From contig NZ_SMYL01000002.1 of NCBI RefSeq assembly GCF_004358105.1, forward strand, positions 248,001 through 312,000: a DNA stretch of 64,000 bases, given 5' to 3'. This DNA is from Sapientia aquatica. GTDB taxonomy: Bacteria; Pseudomonadota; Gammaproteobacteria; Burkholderiales; Burkholderiaceae_D. The notes under the pieces are model-generated. The model made no database searches, was not told the DNA's origin, and worked only from the letters and a program-made list of their open reading frames with translations. The position numbers and the translations under genes were made by a program. Of this stretch, positions 43,522 through 51,526 are shown piece after piece. How positions within the stretch are numbered: position 1 is the stretch's first letter; every line of letters begins with the position of its first letter.

Positions 43522-43553
43522 GAAATGAATTATATAGGATTCATACTATGCAT
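43516..43553. promoter_or_regulatory. Nested palindrome between the LysR gene and the acyl-CoA dehydrogenase operon
   Basis: ATGCAT at 43516-43521 and 43548-43553, and ATGAAT/ATTCAT at 43525-43530/43539-43544, share exactly one centre (43534.5). The inner half fits the LysR-type T-N11-A pattern. The left arm includes the LysR start codon. Confidence 0.6.
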
Positions 43554-43616
43554 TGGATTGATTTTTAGATGCTCGCTAGAATAGGCGCTTATTTGTTTCA
43601 TCTTCAGGAGTTCACC

Positions 43617-44852
43617 ATGCATTTCGCCTTCTCTGATACCGCCCAATCCTATATTCATCGCTTGCAGCAATTTATGGACGAACACGTCATTCCGGCTGAA
43701 AGTATTTATTTCAGCCAGCTCAAACGTGGCGAGCGCCCGTGGACAGTGCCGCCGATCATGGTCGCGTTAAAAGCCAAAGCGCGTGCTGAAGGTTTATGGA
43801 ATTTATTTCTAGCCAAAGGCGATCATGGCGCTGAATTTGGTCAAGGTTTAAGCAATGCCGATTACGCGCCGCTGGCCGAAATCATGGGCCGCTCCTTTAT
43901 CGCGCCCGAAGTATTCAACTGCAACGCGCCCGATACCGGCAATATGGAAGTGTTAATTAAATACGGCTCAGCCGAGCAAAAACAGCGCTGGTTGCAACCC
44001 TTATTGAATGCCGAAATTCGCTCCGCATTTTGCATGACCGAACCGGATGTCGCATCGTCCGACGCGACCAATATGCAAGCCACCGCATTGGTTGAAGGCG
44101 ATGAAGTCGTGCTCAACGGCGTGAAATGGTGGAGCACCGGCATCGGGCACCCTGATTGCCGCGTGGTGATCTTTATGGGTTTGTCCGACATCAGTCCAAC
44201 CGCGCCTAAACACCTGCGCCATTCCATGGTTCTGGTTCCGATGGACACACCAGGCGTTAAGATCGAACGCATGTTGTCGGTCTTTGGTGACCAAGATGAA
44301 CCATATGGTCACGGCGAAGTGAGCTTTACCAATGTGCGCCTGCCAATCAGTAGCATTATTGCGGGTGCAGGACGCGGGTTTGAAATTGCCCAAGGCCGCT
44401 TGGGGCCAGGACGAATTCATCATTGCATGCGCGCGATCGGTGCGGCAGAACGCGCTTTGGAATTAATGTGCCAACGTGCACTCAGTCGGGTCGCTTTCGG
44501 CAAGCCCATCGCCGAATTGGGCGGCAATCCCGACATCATCGCCAATGCGCGCATCGCCATTGAACAAGCGCGTTTATTGACGTTAAAAGCGGCATGGATG
44601 ATTGACACAGTCGGCGTGAAAGCCGCCATGAGCGAGATCGCACAAATCAAAGTTGTTGCACCCAATGTGGCCCAAACCGTCATCGATCAAGCGATACAAA
44701 TGCACGGTGGCGCTGGGGTGGGTGCCGATACGCCGTTGGCCTCCATGTTTGCCAATGCGCGTATTTTGCGTTTAGCCGACGGGCCGGACGAAGTGCATCG
44801 CGCCATGATTGCGAAGTTGGAATTGAAACAGTATAAAAAGTCGGCGCATTGA
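43617..44852 (+). CDS. Acyl-CoA dehydrogenase (ACAD10/11-like)
   Basis: A 411-residue flavoenzyme that introduces a double bond into acyl-CoA. It has [16 protein letters not shown] (FAD/substrate loop, about 140), the [17 protein letters not shown] segment, RFGKPI-type [13 protein letters not shown] (about 290) and [15 protein letters not shown] (about 360). Catalytic Glu is expected in the family's C-terminal part. Sequence style ([41 protein letters not shown]-like) matches the ACAD10/11 branch, which works with an APH-type kinase on 4-hydroxyacyl-CoAs. That kinase is the next gene. The start at 43617 has AGGAG; the frame extends upstream to 43569 without support. Confidence 0.92.
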   Translation: MHFAFSDTAQSYIHRLQQFMDEHVIPAESIYFSQLKRGERPWTVPPIMVALKAKARAEGLWNLFLAKGDHGAEFGQGLSNADYAPLAEIMGRSFIAPEVFNCNAPDTGNMEVLIKYGSAEQKQRWLQPLLNAEIRSAFCMTEPDVASSDATNMQATALVEGDEVVLNGVKWWSTGIGHPDCRVVIFMGLSDISPTAPKHLRHSMVLVPMDTPGVKIERMLSVFGDQDEPYGHGEVSFTNVRLPISSIIAGAGRGFEIAQGRLGPGRIHHCMRAIGAAERALELMCQRALSRVAFGKPIAELGGNPDIIANARIAIEQARLLTLKAAWMIDTVGVKAAMSEIAQIKVVAPNVAQTVIDQAIQMHGGAGVGADTPLASMFANARILRLADGPDEVHRAMIAKLELKQYKKSAH

Positions 44853-44926
44853 TGCACTGGTTTGCCGTCCATATTCAACTAATCGGTGTCATCACGCGCA
44901 CCGCTCATAAACAGTAGGAGACAACA

Positions 44927-46000
44927 ATGGATTTACTCGATCAAGCGCGTGCTGTGCGCCCGGGCGAAGAATTACCGCTAGACCGAATCAGCGCTTTTTT
45001 AACCGACGCTGGAATTCCGCTTTCTGGCACACCCGAATTAACCCAATTCCCCGATGGCGCATCCAATCTGACTTACCTGTTGAAATACCCTGACGGTGAG
45101 TTAATTCTGCGCCGCCCGCCATTCGGACACAAAGCGAAATCCGCTCACGACATGGTGCGCGAGGCCAAATTGATGCAAGCGCTGCATCCGGTGTATCAGT
45201 ACGTTCCGAAGGTGCTGGCGATTTGCGAAGACAGCAACGTGGCCGATTGTGATTTCTATGTAATGGAGCGCATCCACGGCATTATTCCACGCAAGAATTT
45301 GCCCAAAGGTTTAACCCTGAGCGAAGAACAAACGCGCACCTTATGCCTGAACGTGATCGACAAATTAATCGAGCTGCATCAGATTGATTACCAAGCTGCT
45401 GGATTACAAAATCTCGGCAAGGGCGCGGGTTACGTGCAACGCCAAGTGAGCGGTTGGGCTGAACGTTCGGCGCAAGCTAAAACCGATAACTCGGCCGATT
45501 TTTCCGAAGTCGTCGCGTGGTTGCAGCAACATCAACCAGCCCAAGACGCCGCCACCTGCCTAATCCACAACGACTTCCGCTTTGATAACGTGGTGCTCAA
45601 CCCCGATAATCCGCTGGAAGTTATCGGTGTATTGGATTGGGAAATGGCGACCTTGGGTGATCCGCTCATGGATTTAGGAAATACCTTGGCATATTGGGCG
45701 CAAAGCGACGATGATCCGATTTTCTTGTCCATGCGCCGCCAGCCTACGCATTTGCCTGGCATGTTGTCGCGCACCGAAGTCATGGCCTATTACACCGAGA
45801 AAATGGGTTTTGAAATAAGCAATAGCGATTTTTATGTGATCTTTGGTTTATTCCGTTTAGCAATCATCATTCAACAAATCTATTACCGTTATCATCATGG
45901 TCAAACCAAGAATCCGCAGTTCGCTGGTTTCGTCACGATCACCAACTATTTGCAACAACGCTGTTTAGCGCTAATTAATAATCACTCCCAAGGGAAATAA
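44927..46000 (+). CDS. APH-family phosphotransferase (ACAD10/11 kinase-like)
   Basis: A 357-residue kinase-fold protein. It has SNLTYLLKYPDGELILRRPP (nucleotide-binding strand, about residue 45). The HNDFRFDNVVLNP catalytic loop is at about 215, and the DFG-like IGVLDWEMATLGDPLMDLG at about 235. These are the motifs of the 'phosphotransferase family' kinases fused to acyl-CoA dehydrogenase in human ACAD10/11 and encoded beside it in bacteria, such as LvaA of Pseudomonas levulinate breakdown. The expected reaction is ATP-dependent phosphorylation of the 4-hydroxy group of an acyl-CoA. GGAGACAAC precedes the ATG. DUF1304 begins one base after its stop. Confidence 0.88.
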   Translation: MDLLDQARAVRPGEELPLDRISAFLTDAGIPLSGTPELTQFPDGASNLTYLLKYPDGELILRRPPFGHKAKSAHDMVREAKLMQALHPVYQYVPKVLAICEDSNVADCDFYVMERIHGIIPRKNLPKGLTLSEEQTRTLCLNVIDKLIELHQIDYQAAGLQNLGKGAGYVQRQVSGWAERSAQAKTDNSADFSEVVAWLQQHQPAQDAATCLIHNDFRFDNVVLNPDNPLEVIGVLDWEMATLGDPLMDLGNTLAYWAQSDDDPIFLSMRRQPTHLPGMLSRTEVMAYYTEKMGFEISNSDFYVIFGLFRLAIIIQQIYYRYHHGQTKNPQFAGFVTITNYLQQRCLALINNHSQGK

Positions 46001-46001
46001 G

Positions 46002-46367
46002 ATGAACTTAGCAATTGCCGTTTTGGTCGGACTGGTGGCGTTAGAACACAGCTATTTTCTAGTGCTAGAAATGTTTTTGTGGACGACACCCAAAGGCAGA
46101 AAAACCTTTGGTCTAAGCGAACAATTTGCACAAGACTCCAAAGCGCTGGCTGCCAATCAAGGCTTATACAATGGCTTTTTGGCGGCCGGTTTGTTGTGGA
46201 GTTTGATTCATCCTGATCCGCATTTTGCGCTGCAATTACAGTATTTCTTTTTGGGTTGCGTTTTGGTCGCAGCGGCTTTCGGTGGCGCGACGGTAAAACG
46301 CACGATTTTATTTGTGCAAGGCATTCCAGCTTTGATAGCACTACTCGTTATTTTGATAGGAAAATAA
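46002..46367 (+). CDS. DUF1304 family small membrane protein
   Basis: A 121-residue protein with about four membrane helices. It has the DUF1304 pattern: HSYFLVLEMFLWTTPKGRKTFGL near the N-terminus, NQGLYNGFLAAGLLW in the middle, and GCVLVAAAFGGATV. The function is unknown in any organism I can recall. It is embedded in the operon. It begins one base after the kinase stop with AAGGGAAAT upstream, and its TAA overlaps the next ATG (TAATG), so translation is coupled. A role in transport or membrane support of the pathway is possible but unsupported. Confidence 0.85.
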   Translation: MNLAIAVLVGLVALEHSYFLVLEMFLWTTPKGRKTFGLSEQFAQDSKALAANQGLYNGFLAAGLLWSLIHPDPHFALQLQYFFLGCVLVAAAFGGATVKRTILFVQGIPALIALLVILIGK

Positions 46368-47086
46368 TGGCATTAATACATTTAGTTCGGCACGGGCAAG
46401 CTAGTTTTGGGTCCGCCAACTACGATCAACTCTCGGACTTAGGCATGCGCCAATGTTATTTGTTAGGTCAATGGATGCACCAAACGCAGCAACCGGTCGA
46501 ACGCATTATTTTGGGTGGCATGCATAGACATCGCCAAAGCGCACAAGCCTTCGTCGAAGGCTTTGGTTCGCCCGATTATTTAAATGCGAATCACTGGGAG
46601 TTGGACGCAAATTTAAATGAGTTCGATCACGAACAAGTGTTAAAAGTAAGTCGTCCTGACTTGGCGGCGCCGGGCAAATTAATGGAATTTTTAGCCACCC
46701 AAGCGCGCCCGCGTGCCGTGTTTGAGCAAATGTTTGCCGAGGCCTTTGCCCGCTGGATGAGCGGTGCGCACGATGCCGATTACGCCGAGAGTTGGGCTAG
46801 TTTCAAGCATCGAATTGGGAATGCAATTAGCTTATTTCAATCACCTGAATTTCATTCGGAACCACGCAAAAATACCATCGTATTTACCTCGGCTGGACCA
46901 ATCACGGTGCTGTGTCAACAAATAATGGCTGTGCCGGATTCGCATATCATGGGTTTGTTGAGTGTGATGCTCAATAGCAGTGTCAGTAAGCTGATTCATA
47001 CCGATGGCGACTTGCGCGTGGCTGCGATAAATGCCGTGCCGCATCTAGAAATTAAAGCCGACAAATCTCTGATTAGTTACCGCTAA
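46367..47086 (+). CDS. Histidine phosphatase family protein (phosphoglycerate mutase-like)
   Basis: A 239-residue protein of the 2H/branch-1 histidine phosphatase family. The catalytic LVRHGQASFGS motif is at residues 6-16. A supporting Arg-His is in LGGMHRHRQSAQAF (about 58) and the second His region is IVFTSAGPITVLCQQ (about 170), although the usual 'HGG/HG' there reads TSAGP. The phospho-accepting His is therefore present, but the second catalytic histidine is not obvious. In this operon it could remove phosphate from a pathway intermediate. The start at 46367 overlaps the preceding stop; the longer upstream frame lies inside DUF1304 and is rejected. Confidence 0.82.
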   Translation: MALIHLVRHGQASFGSANYDQLSDLGMRQCYLLGQWMHQTQQPVERIILGGMHRHRQSAQAFVEGFGSPDYLNANHWELDANLNEFDHEQVLKVSRPDLAAPGKLMEFLATQARPRAVFEQMFAEAFARWMSGAHDADYAESWASFKHRIGNAISLFQSPEFHSEPRKNTIVFTSAGPITVLCQQIMAVPDSHIMGLLSVMLNSSVSKLIHTDGDLRVAAINAVPHLEIKADKSLISYR

Positions 47087-47122
47087 TCGTTGTTCAACAT
47101 AGACTTACTTAGGATAATAAAA

Positions 47123-47965
47123 ATGGATAATTTAACGAATAAAGTTGCGGTCATTACTGGTGGGGCCGAAGGCATAGGTAAGGCATTAGCCGCTGCGCTG
47201 GCGGCACAAGGCATGAAGTTAGTTTTAGCCGATATTAACGAGGGCAAGTTAGCCGAAACGGTAGCTGAACTGGCTGCCAGCGGTGTGGAAGTGATTGGCG
47301 TAAAAACGGATGTGGCGCAATCGGCGCAAGTTGAGACTCTAGCCGATGCGGCTTTTGCTAAATTCGGCAAGGTTAATTTGCTGATTAATAATGCTGGCGT
47401 TGCGGTTGGCAAAAGCGCGTGGGAAGCGACCGAGAAAGACTGGGAATGGGTCATGGGAATTAATTTGTATGGCGTAACCCATGCTTTACGCGCATTTATC
47501 CCGCGCATGTTAGCCAGCGGCGAAGAAGGCCACATCGTCAATACCGCGTCGATTGCGGGTTTAATTTCTGTGCCTTCGTTATCGACCTATAACGTCACCA
47601 AATTTGGTGTAGTGACTTTATCCGAAGGATTGCACCACGATTTAACGCTGCGTGGGGCAAACATTGGTGTATCTGTTCTCTGTCCGGGTTGGGTCAATAC
47701 GCGGATCGCTGAGTCCGAGCGCAATCGTGCTTCCCAAGATCGCACCGACATGACTAAGCTCGATAAAGTCAGTGTAAAAACCAATATGGCGGTGATGAAA
47801 GCGGTGCAATCTGGCATTAGCCCCGAGGAAGTCGCGCGTGCGACAGTGGATGCAGTGAAGAACAAGCAGTTTTATATTTTGACCCATCCGCATACCTTAA
47901 AAGGCGTTGAAGTCCGCATGCAAGACATTCTGCAAAATCGCGCGCCGACATTATTACCAGTTTGA
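47123..47965 (+). CDS. Short-chain dehydrogenase/reductase
   Basis: A 280-residue classical SDR. The cofactor motif is TGGAEGIGKALAAAL (residues about 13-27), then INNAGVAVGKS (about 92). The catalytic Ser is in NTASIAGLISVPSL (about 144) and the YNVTKFGVVTLSEGL Tyr-X3-Lys pair is at about 158-162. The Asp after beta-2 (LADINEG) suggests NAD(H) preference. As last gene of the operon it may oxidise or reduce a hydroxy- or keto-acyl intermediate, parallel to LvaD in levulinate metabolism. AGGATAATAAAA precedes ATG 47123. A strong terminator follows. Confidence 0.9.
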   Translation: MDNLTNKVAVITGGAEGIGKALAAALAAQGMKLVLADINEGKLAETVAELAASGVEVIGVKTDVAQSAQVETLADAAFAKFGKVNLLINNAGVAVGKSAWEATEKDWEWVMGINLYGVTHALRAFIPRMLASGEEGHIVNTASIAGLISVPSLSTYNVTKFGVVTLSEGLHHDLTLRGANIGVSVLCPGWVNTRIAESERNRASQDRTDMTKLDKVSVKTNMAVMKAVQSGISPEEVARATVDAVKNKQFYILTHPHTLKGVEVRMQDILQNRAPTLLPV

Positions 47966-47981
47966 GTTAGATGCTTGATGC

Positions 47982-48015
47982 AAAAATGGGCTGATTAGAA
48001 TCAGCCCATTTTTTT
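47982..48015. terminator. Intrinsic terminator closing the acyl-CoA dehydrogenase operon
   Basis: AAAAATGGGCTGATT pairs with AATCAGCCCATTTTT. It serves the plus-strand operon and reaches the stop codon of the convergent minus-strand gene. Confidence 0.9.
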
Positions 48016-48316
48016 ATGTTGAGTGCGTCGATTTTTCGTCGCTATCCACATAGCGCCGCTCGCCCGTATTTTCTTGGTATAAAACTTGTTTTAATTTTCC
48101 CGTTTCTGGATCAATAAAACGTTCCTCGGTTTTATCCCAGTTACCCACATTTGCGCCGCCAGATTGCTCATAGCGCCAACGCTCGAACAAGACCGCGATC
48201 AGCAGCAATGCGCCCCAAATGGCGGTCGGCAGTAATTGGCTGTAGCCGATCAGGACACAAATAAAACCAATCTTGGTCATCAAGATGGCAATGATTAAAA
48301 CAGCGTTGCGTAGCAT
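48014..48316 (-). CDS. Small membrane protein of unknown function (downstream of YbjQ-like)
   Basis: I do not recognise this 100-residue protein. It has two predicted membrane helices in residues 5-45 (VLIIAILMTKIGFICVLIGY and LPTAIWGALLLIAVLF). A polar C-terminal tail contains the repeat-like units DKTEERFIDPETGKLKQVLY and NTGERRYV, which resemble short 'DPETG' beta-hairpin repeats. Its ATG overlaps the stop of the YbjQ-like gene (TAATG), so the two are translationally coupled and probably work together. Confidence 0.7.
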   Translation of the reverse strand: MLRNAVLIIAILMTKIGFICVLIGYSQLLPTAIWGALLLIAVLFERWRYEQSGGANVGNWDKTEERFIDPETGKLKQVLYQENTGERRYVDSDEKSTHST

Positions 48317-48636
48317 TAGATTTTTTCGATCACGACGGCGGTGCCGTAGGCCACAATTTCACTCATGGTTTGGCCGATTTCGGATGAATCAAAGCGCATC
48401 ATCACGATGGCATTGCCGCCCATGACGTGGGTGTTTTTCACCATGCGATCTACTGCGTGGCGGCGTGCTTGTTCCAGCAGGGAGGTGTACTCGGTAATTT
48501 CGCCACCGAAAAGGGAGCGCAAGCCTGCCATGATATTGCCGGCTAAGCCGCGGCTGCGCACGACAACGCCAAAGACTTGGCCTTTGACTTCGGTGACGCG
48601 GTAGCCTGGAATGTTTTCCGTGGTGGTAATAAGCAT
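48316..48636 (-). CDS. YbjQ / UPF0145 (heavy-metal-binding-like) family protein
   Basis: A 106-residue protein of the YbjQ family (PF01906). It starts MLITTTENIPGYRVTEVKGQVFG, has VVRSRGLAGNIMAGLRSLFGGEI in the middle and closes with MGGNAIVMMRFDSSEIGQTMSEIVAYGTAVVIEKI (given in part; residues 70-106). Members form pentameric rings. Metal binding was proposed but the cellular role is unknown. It lies upstream of a coupled small membrane protein, forming a two-gene unit. Confidence 0.88.
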   Translation of the reverse strand: MLITTTENIPGYRVTEVKGQVFGVVVRSRGLAGNIMAGLRSLFGGEITEYTSLLEQARRHAVDRMVKNTHVMGGNAIVMMRFDSSEIGQTMSEIVAYGTAVVIEKI

Positions 48637-48720
48637 GACTGTCCTGTGGAAGGGAAAAGGGCACGGAAAATCCGCTACGGTTACTCAGTAGCGGAGTATA
48701 AATCGGGGCGAATAAACCTG

Positions 48721-49260
48721 CTAATTTTTATTGAAAATATCGATGAAGTAGCTGTCTTCGACAAATTTTCCGTCGAAATTGGTGCGCAAGAATTCGTTTA
48801 ATTCGGCGGTAGAAAAGACGTACATTTCAGGCAGCCAAAAGCTAAATTGACCGTTAATATGGCTGATGATGAGTTGCCGACCAGAGTGAAAAAAGCTCGC
48901 TTTGGTGAGTAGAGTTACGGTTTTTATCTCTTTGACGCTCAGGCTATTTTTAGCGAACGGCCAATAGCCAAAGTAGGTTAAGTGGGTCCAATTGACTTCG
49001 ACTAAGGGGTGGCGATATTGATATACCCCGATGATGAGGATGGCGACAAAAATGAAGCTGAGTAAGCCGTACACCCACAGTGGCTTGTTATTATAAAAAT
49101 GCACCGCCACGCTCAATAACAACAATTGGGTTGCCACCAGCGGGATTAATTTATTTTCGCGCGGGACAATAGATTTGGGCGCGAAGGTGGACTTCGCTTC
49201 CTCTAGTAGTTGTTGAGAAATCAAATCAGCCTGCTCTCTGGTGAACACAATAACCTCCAA
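48721..49260 (-). CDS. Two-helix membrane protein with PH-like C-terminal domain (hypothetical)
   Basis: A 179-residue protein of unknown function. A charged N-terminus (about 45 residues) is followed by two membrane helices (LVATQLLLLSVAVHFYNN and LLSFIFVAILIIGVYQY). A cytosolic domain with beta-strand character comes next (WTHLTYFGYWPF, VKEIKTVTLLTKASF, GRQLIISHINGQFSFWLPEMYVF), then a final helix with FSTAELNEFLRTNF. The layout is like YcxB/bPH-type proteins, but I cannot confirm family membership. AGGTTATT precedes the ATG. A repeated palindrome lies about 50 bases upstream. Confidence 0.68.
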   Translation of the reverse strand: MEVIVFTREQADLISQQLLEEAKSTFAPKSIVPRENKLIPLVATQLLLLSVAVHFYNNKPLWVYGLLSFIFVAILIIGVYQYRHPLVEVNWTHLTYFGYWPFAKNSLSVKEIKTVTLLTKASFFHSGRQLIISHINGQFSFWLPEMYVFSTAELNEFLRTNFDGKFVEDSYFIDIFNKN

Positions 49261-49617
49261 TTGATCGGACGCTCCTTATCAAAGCATATCGAGCTCGATT
49301 GCGCTTGGCTATGCCCTAAATAGGGCATTTTGCGAACTATTTAGTGACTTTAATTGTGTTTTTAATACTCTTAATTCGCAGTTTTTTGGTTAGTGGTGTG
49401 TAATTCATCACAAAATCAAAAAAACATCACTCGACCAAGTAATATTTTTTGCACGCACACTTTGGATGAATAGAATCACTCATCGATAGAGTTTTGCAAA
49501 ATTAATCATGGTCTTTGAATTACTCGCGTAATTGCCCTGAAAAGCAGGATGGGGATTTGCTAAACTTGCTCGGTTTTCAAAAATAAATAAACCTTATTTC
49601 AACAAGGAGATCACCAC
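49261..49617. other. Intergenic region upstream of the M2 peptidase gene
   Basis: These 357 bases have no supported ORF. They contain the second copy of the ATGCCCTAAATAGGGCAT palindrome near the left side and an AT-rich stretch. The promoters of the divergent flanking genes must lie here; I could not assign boxes with confidence. Confidence 0.5.
49311..49328. repeat. Palindrome, copy 2 (ATGCCCTAAATAGGGCAT)
   Basis: The same 18-mer as at 36325-36342, here preceded by GCTTGGCT. The two copies share both the palindrome and a flank in inverted orientation. A degenerate relative (CATCCCAAAATAGGGCA) lies near 57832. Confidence 0.6.
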
Positions 49618-51435
49618 ATGAAATTAAAGCCTCTCGTACTCGCTTGCAGCGTGCTATTCGCACCAGTAAGCTGGGCCCAAACTGCTGCACCAACAGCACC
49701 TGCACCAACCACCGCCGAAGCCGAGCAATTTGTCCACGATGCCGAAGCTAAATTAGAACAAGCCGGTATCCGTGCCCAGCGCGCTGAGTGGGTCTATGAA
49801 AACTTCATCACCGACGACACCGAATCCATCACCGCTGAACAAGCCGAACAAATGCTGACCATTTCCGGTGATTTAGCGTTGCAAGCCCGGCGCTTTAATG
49901 GCGTGCCAGTGAGCGAGGCCAGTGCGCGCAAACTGCAGCAAATGCAGTTGACCTTGATGTTGGTCGATCCAACTGAGCGTGCGGCCTATGCGCGTATCGC
50001 GGCGTCGATGTCGGGCAGCTACGGCAAAGCAAAATACTGCTTTAAAAAGGACGATCCAAAGAGCTGCTTGCCATTAGGTGAATTAGAAAAAATCATGGCA
50101 ACGTCGCGTGACCCCGCCAAGTTAAAAGAAACTTGGTTAGGCTGGCATAGCCAATCACCGGCTTACAAAGACGATTACGCTAAGTACGTCGAGCTGTCCA
50201 ATAAAGGTGCGGTGCAAATGGGCTTTGCCGACACCGGCGCATTGTGGCGTTCAAATTATGAAATGACGCCAGAGCAATTTGAAGCCGAAACAGAACGTCT
50301 CTGGCAACAAGTTAAACCGCTCTACGATTCGCTCTATACCTACACGCGCCATCAATTGCAAAAAACCTACGGCGACAAAGTAGTGCCCTCCACCGGCCCA
50401 ATTCCGGCGCATTTATTCGGCAATATGTGGAGTCAAACTTGGAATAATTTGTATCCGATTTTAAAACCAGCCGGACTATCGTCGTCCTACGATTTGAGCA
50501 AAGTGTTAGAGCAACGCAAAGTCACGCCTGAGCAAATGACCGGCTATGCGGAACGTTTTTATACTTCCCTTGGCATGGAAAAATTACCCGCTACGTTCTG
50601 GCAGCGTTCATTGCTGACTAAACCCAAAGACCGCGAAGTGGTGTGTCATGCATCTGCTTGGGACATCGATACTCAAACTGACGTGCGGATCAAAATGTGT
50701 ATCACGCCAACTGCCGAAGACTTCACCACGATTCATCACGAATTAGGTCACGTCTATTACTTCATGGCCTACCGCGATAAGGATGCCATGTTCCGCAACG
50801 GTGCTAACGACGGTTTCCACGAAGCCATTGGTGACACGGTCGCGTTGTCGGTAACGCCGGAGTATTTGAAAAAAGTCGGCCTGCGCGACACCTTGCCAAC
50901 CAAAGAGCAAGAAATCGGCACGCTGTTGAATAAAGCGTTGGAAAAAGTCGCCTTCTTGCCGTTCGGTTATCTAGTCGATAAATGGCGCTGGGAAGTCTAT
51001 TCTGGCAAAGTAAAGCCGGCTGATTACGATAAAGCATGGTGGGAATTGCGTCAGCAGTATCAAGGTATTAGCCGCCCAGCACCGATGGAAGCCAATGGGT
51101 TTGACGCAGGGGCCAAATTCCACGTCGCGTCCGATACGCCGTATGCCCGTTATTTCTTAGCCGATATTTTGCAATTCCAATTCCATCGCGCCTTGTGTAA
51201 AGAAGCTGGCTATACCGGCCCGCTGAATCGCTGCTCGATTTTTGAAAACAAAAAAGCGGGCGAGAAATTCCAAGCGATGCTGAAAATGGGTTCCAGCAAA
51301 CCTTGGACGGAAGCGTTAAAAACAATTACTGGCGAAGATAAGATGGATGCGACGGCGATTTTGGATTATTTCGCGCCGTTGAAAGTCTGGTTGGATGAGC
51401 AAAACGCGCAGTTTGAAAAAACAGCGAAGAAGTAA
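49618..51435 (+). CDS. M2-family peptidyl-dipeptidase (ACE-like)
   Basis: A 605-residue zinc metallopeptidase with a Sec signal peptide (MKLKPLVLACSVLFAPVSWAQ), so it is periplasmic. The zinc site is HHELGHVYYF (HEXXH, about residue 377). The third ligand Glu lies in GFHEAIGDTVALS (about 405), and the chloride/substrate region in APMEANGFDAGAKFHVASDTPYARYFLADILQFQFH (about 490-525). Bacterial M2 enzymes remove C-terminal dipeptides from peptides, like angiotensin-converting enzyme. Full length for a single-domain member. AAGGAGATC lies 8 bases before the ATG. A strong terminator follows. Confidence 0.93.
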   Translation: MKLKPLVLACSVLFAPVSWAQTAAPTAPAPTTAEAEQFVHDAEAKLEQAGIRAQRAEWVYENFITDDTESITAEQAEQMLTISGDLALQARRFNGVPVSEASARKLQQMQLTLMLVDPTERAAYARIAASMSGSYGKAKYCFKKDDPKSCLPLGELEKIMATSRDPAKLKETWLGWHSQSPAYKDDYAKYVELSNKGAVQMGFADTGALWRSNYEMTPEQFEAETERLWQQVKPLYDSLYTYTRHQLQKTYGDKVVPSTGPIPAHLFGNMWSQTWNNLYPILKPAGLSSSYDLSKVLEQRKVTPEQMTGYAERFYTSLGMEKLPATFWQRSLLTKPKDREVVCHASAWDIDTQTDVRIKMCITPTAEDFTTIHHELGHVYYFMAYRDKDAMFRNGANDGFHEAIGDTVALSVTPEYLKKVGLRDTLPTKEQEIGTLLNKALEKVAFLPFGYLVDKWRWEVYSGKVKPADYDKAWWELRQQYQGISRPAPMEANGFDAGAKFHVASDTPYARYFLADILQFQFHRALCKEAGYTGPLNRCSIFENKKAGEKFQAMLKMGSSKPWTEALKTITGEDKMDATAILDYFAPLKVWLDEQNAQFEKTAKK

Positions 51436-51458
51436 TTCAACCGTTTAAGTTGTCAGTG

Positions 51459-51492
51459 AAAAAGGGCGTTCATTGTTGAACGCCCTTTTTTT
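51459..51492. terminator. Intrinsic terminator (M2 peptidase / zinc-ribbon gene)
   Basis: AAAAGGGCGTTCA pairs with TGAACGCCCTTTTTTT. It serves the M2 peptidase gene and lies behind the convergent minus-strand gene. Confidence 0.9.
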
Positions 51493-51526
51493 GTGCTCGC
51501 AAATTTGGCATAAGCGCGAACGATTT

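Noticed and set aside
46256-46366. Longer N-terminus for the histidine phosphatase
   Set aside because: The extra 37 codons lie inside the DUF1304 gene in another frame; the RHG motif needs only the start at 46367.
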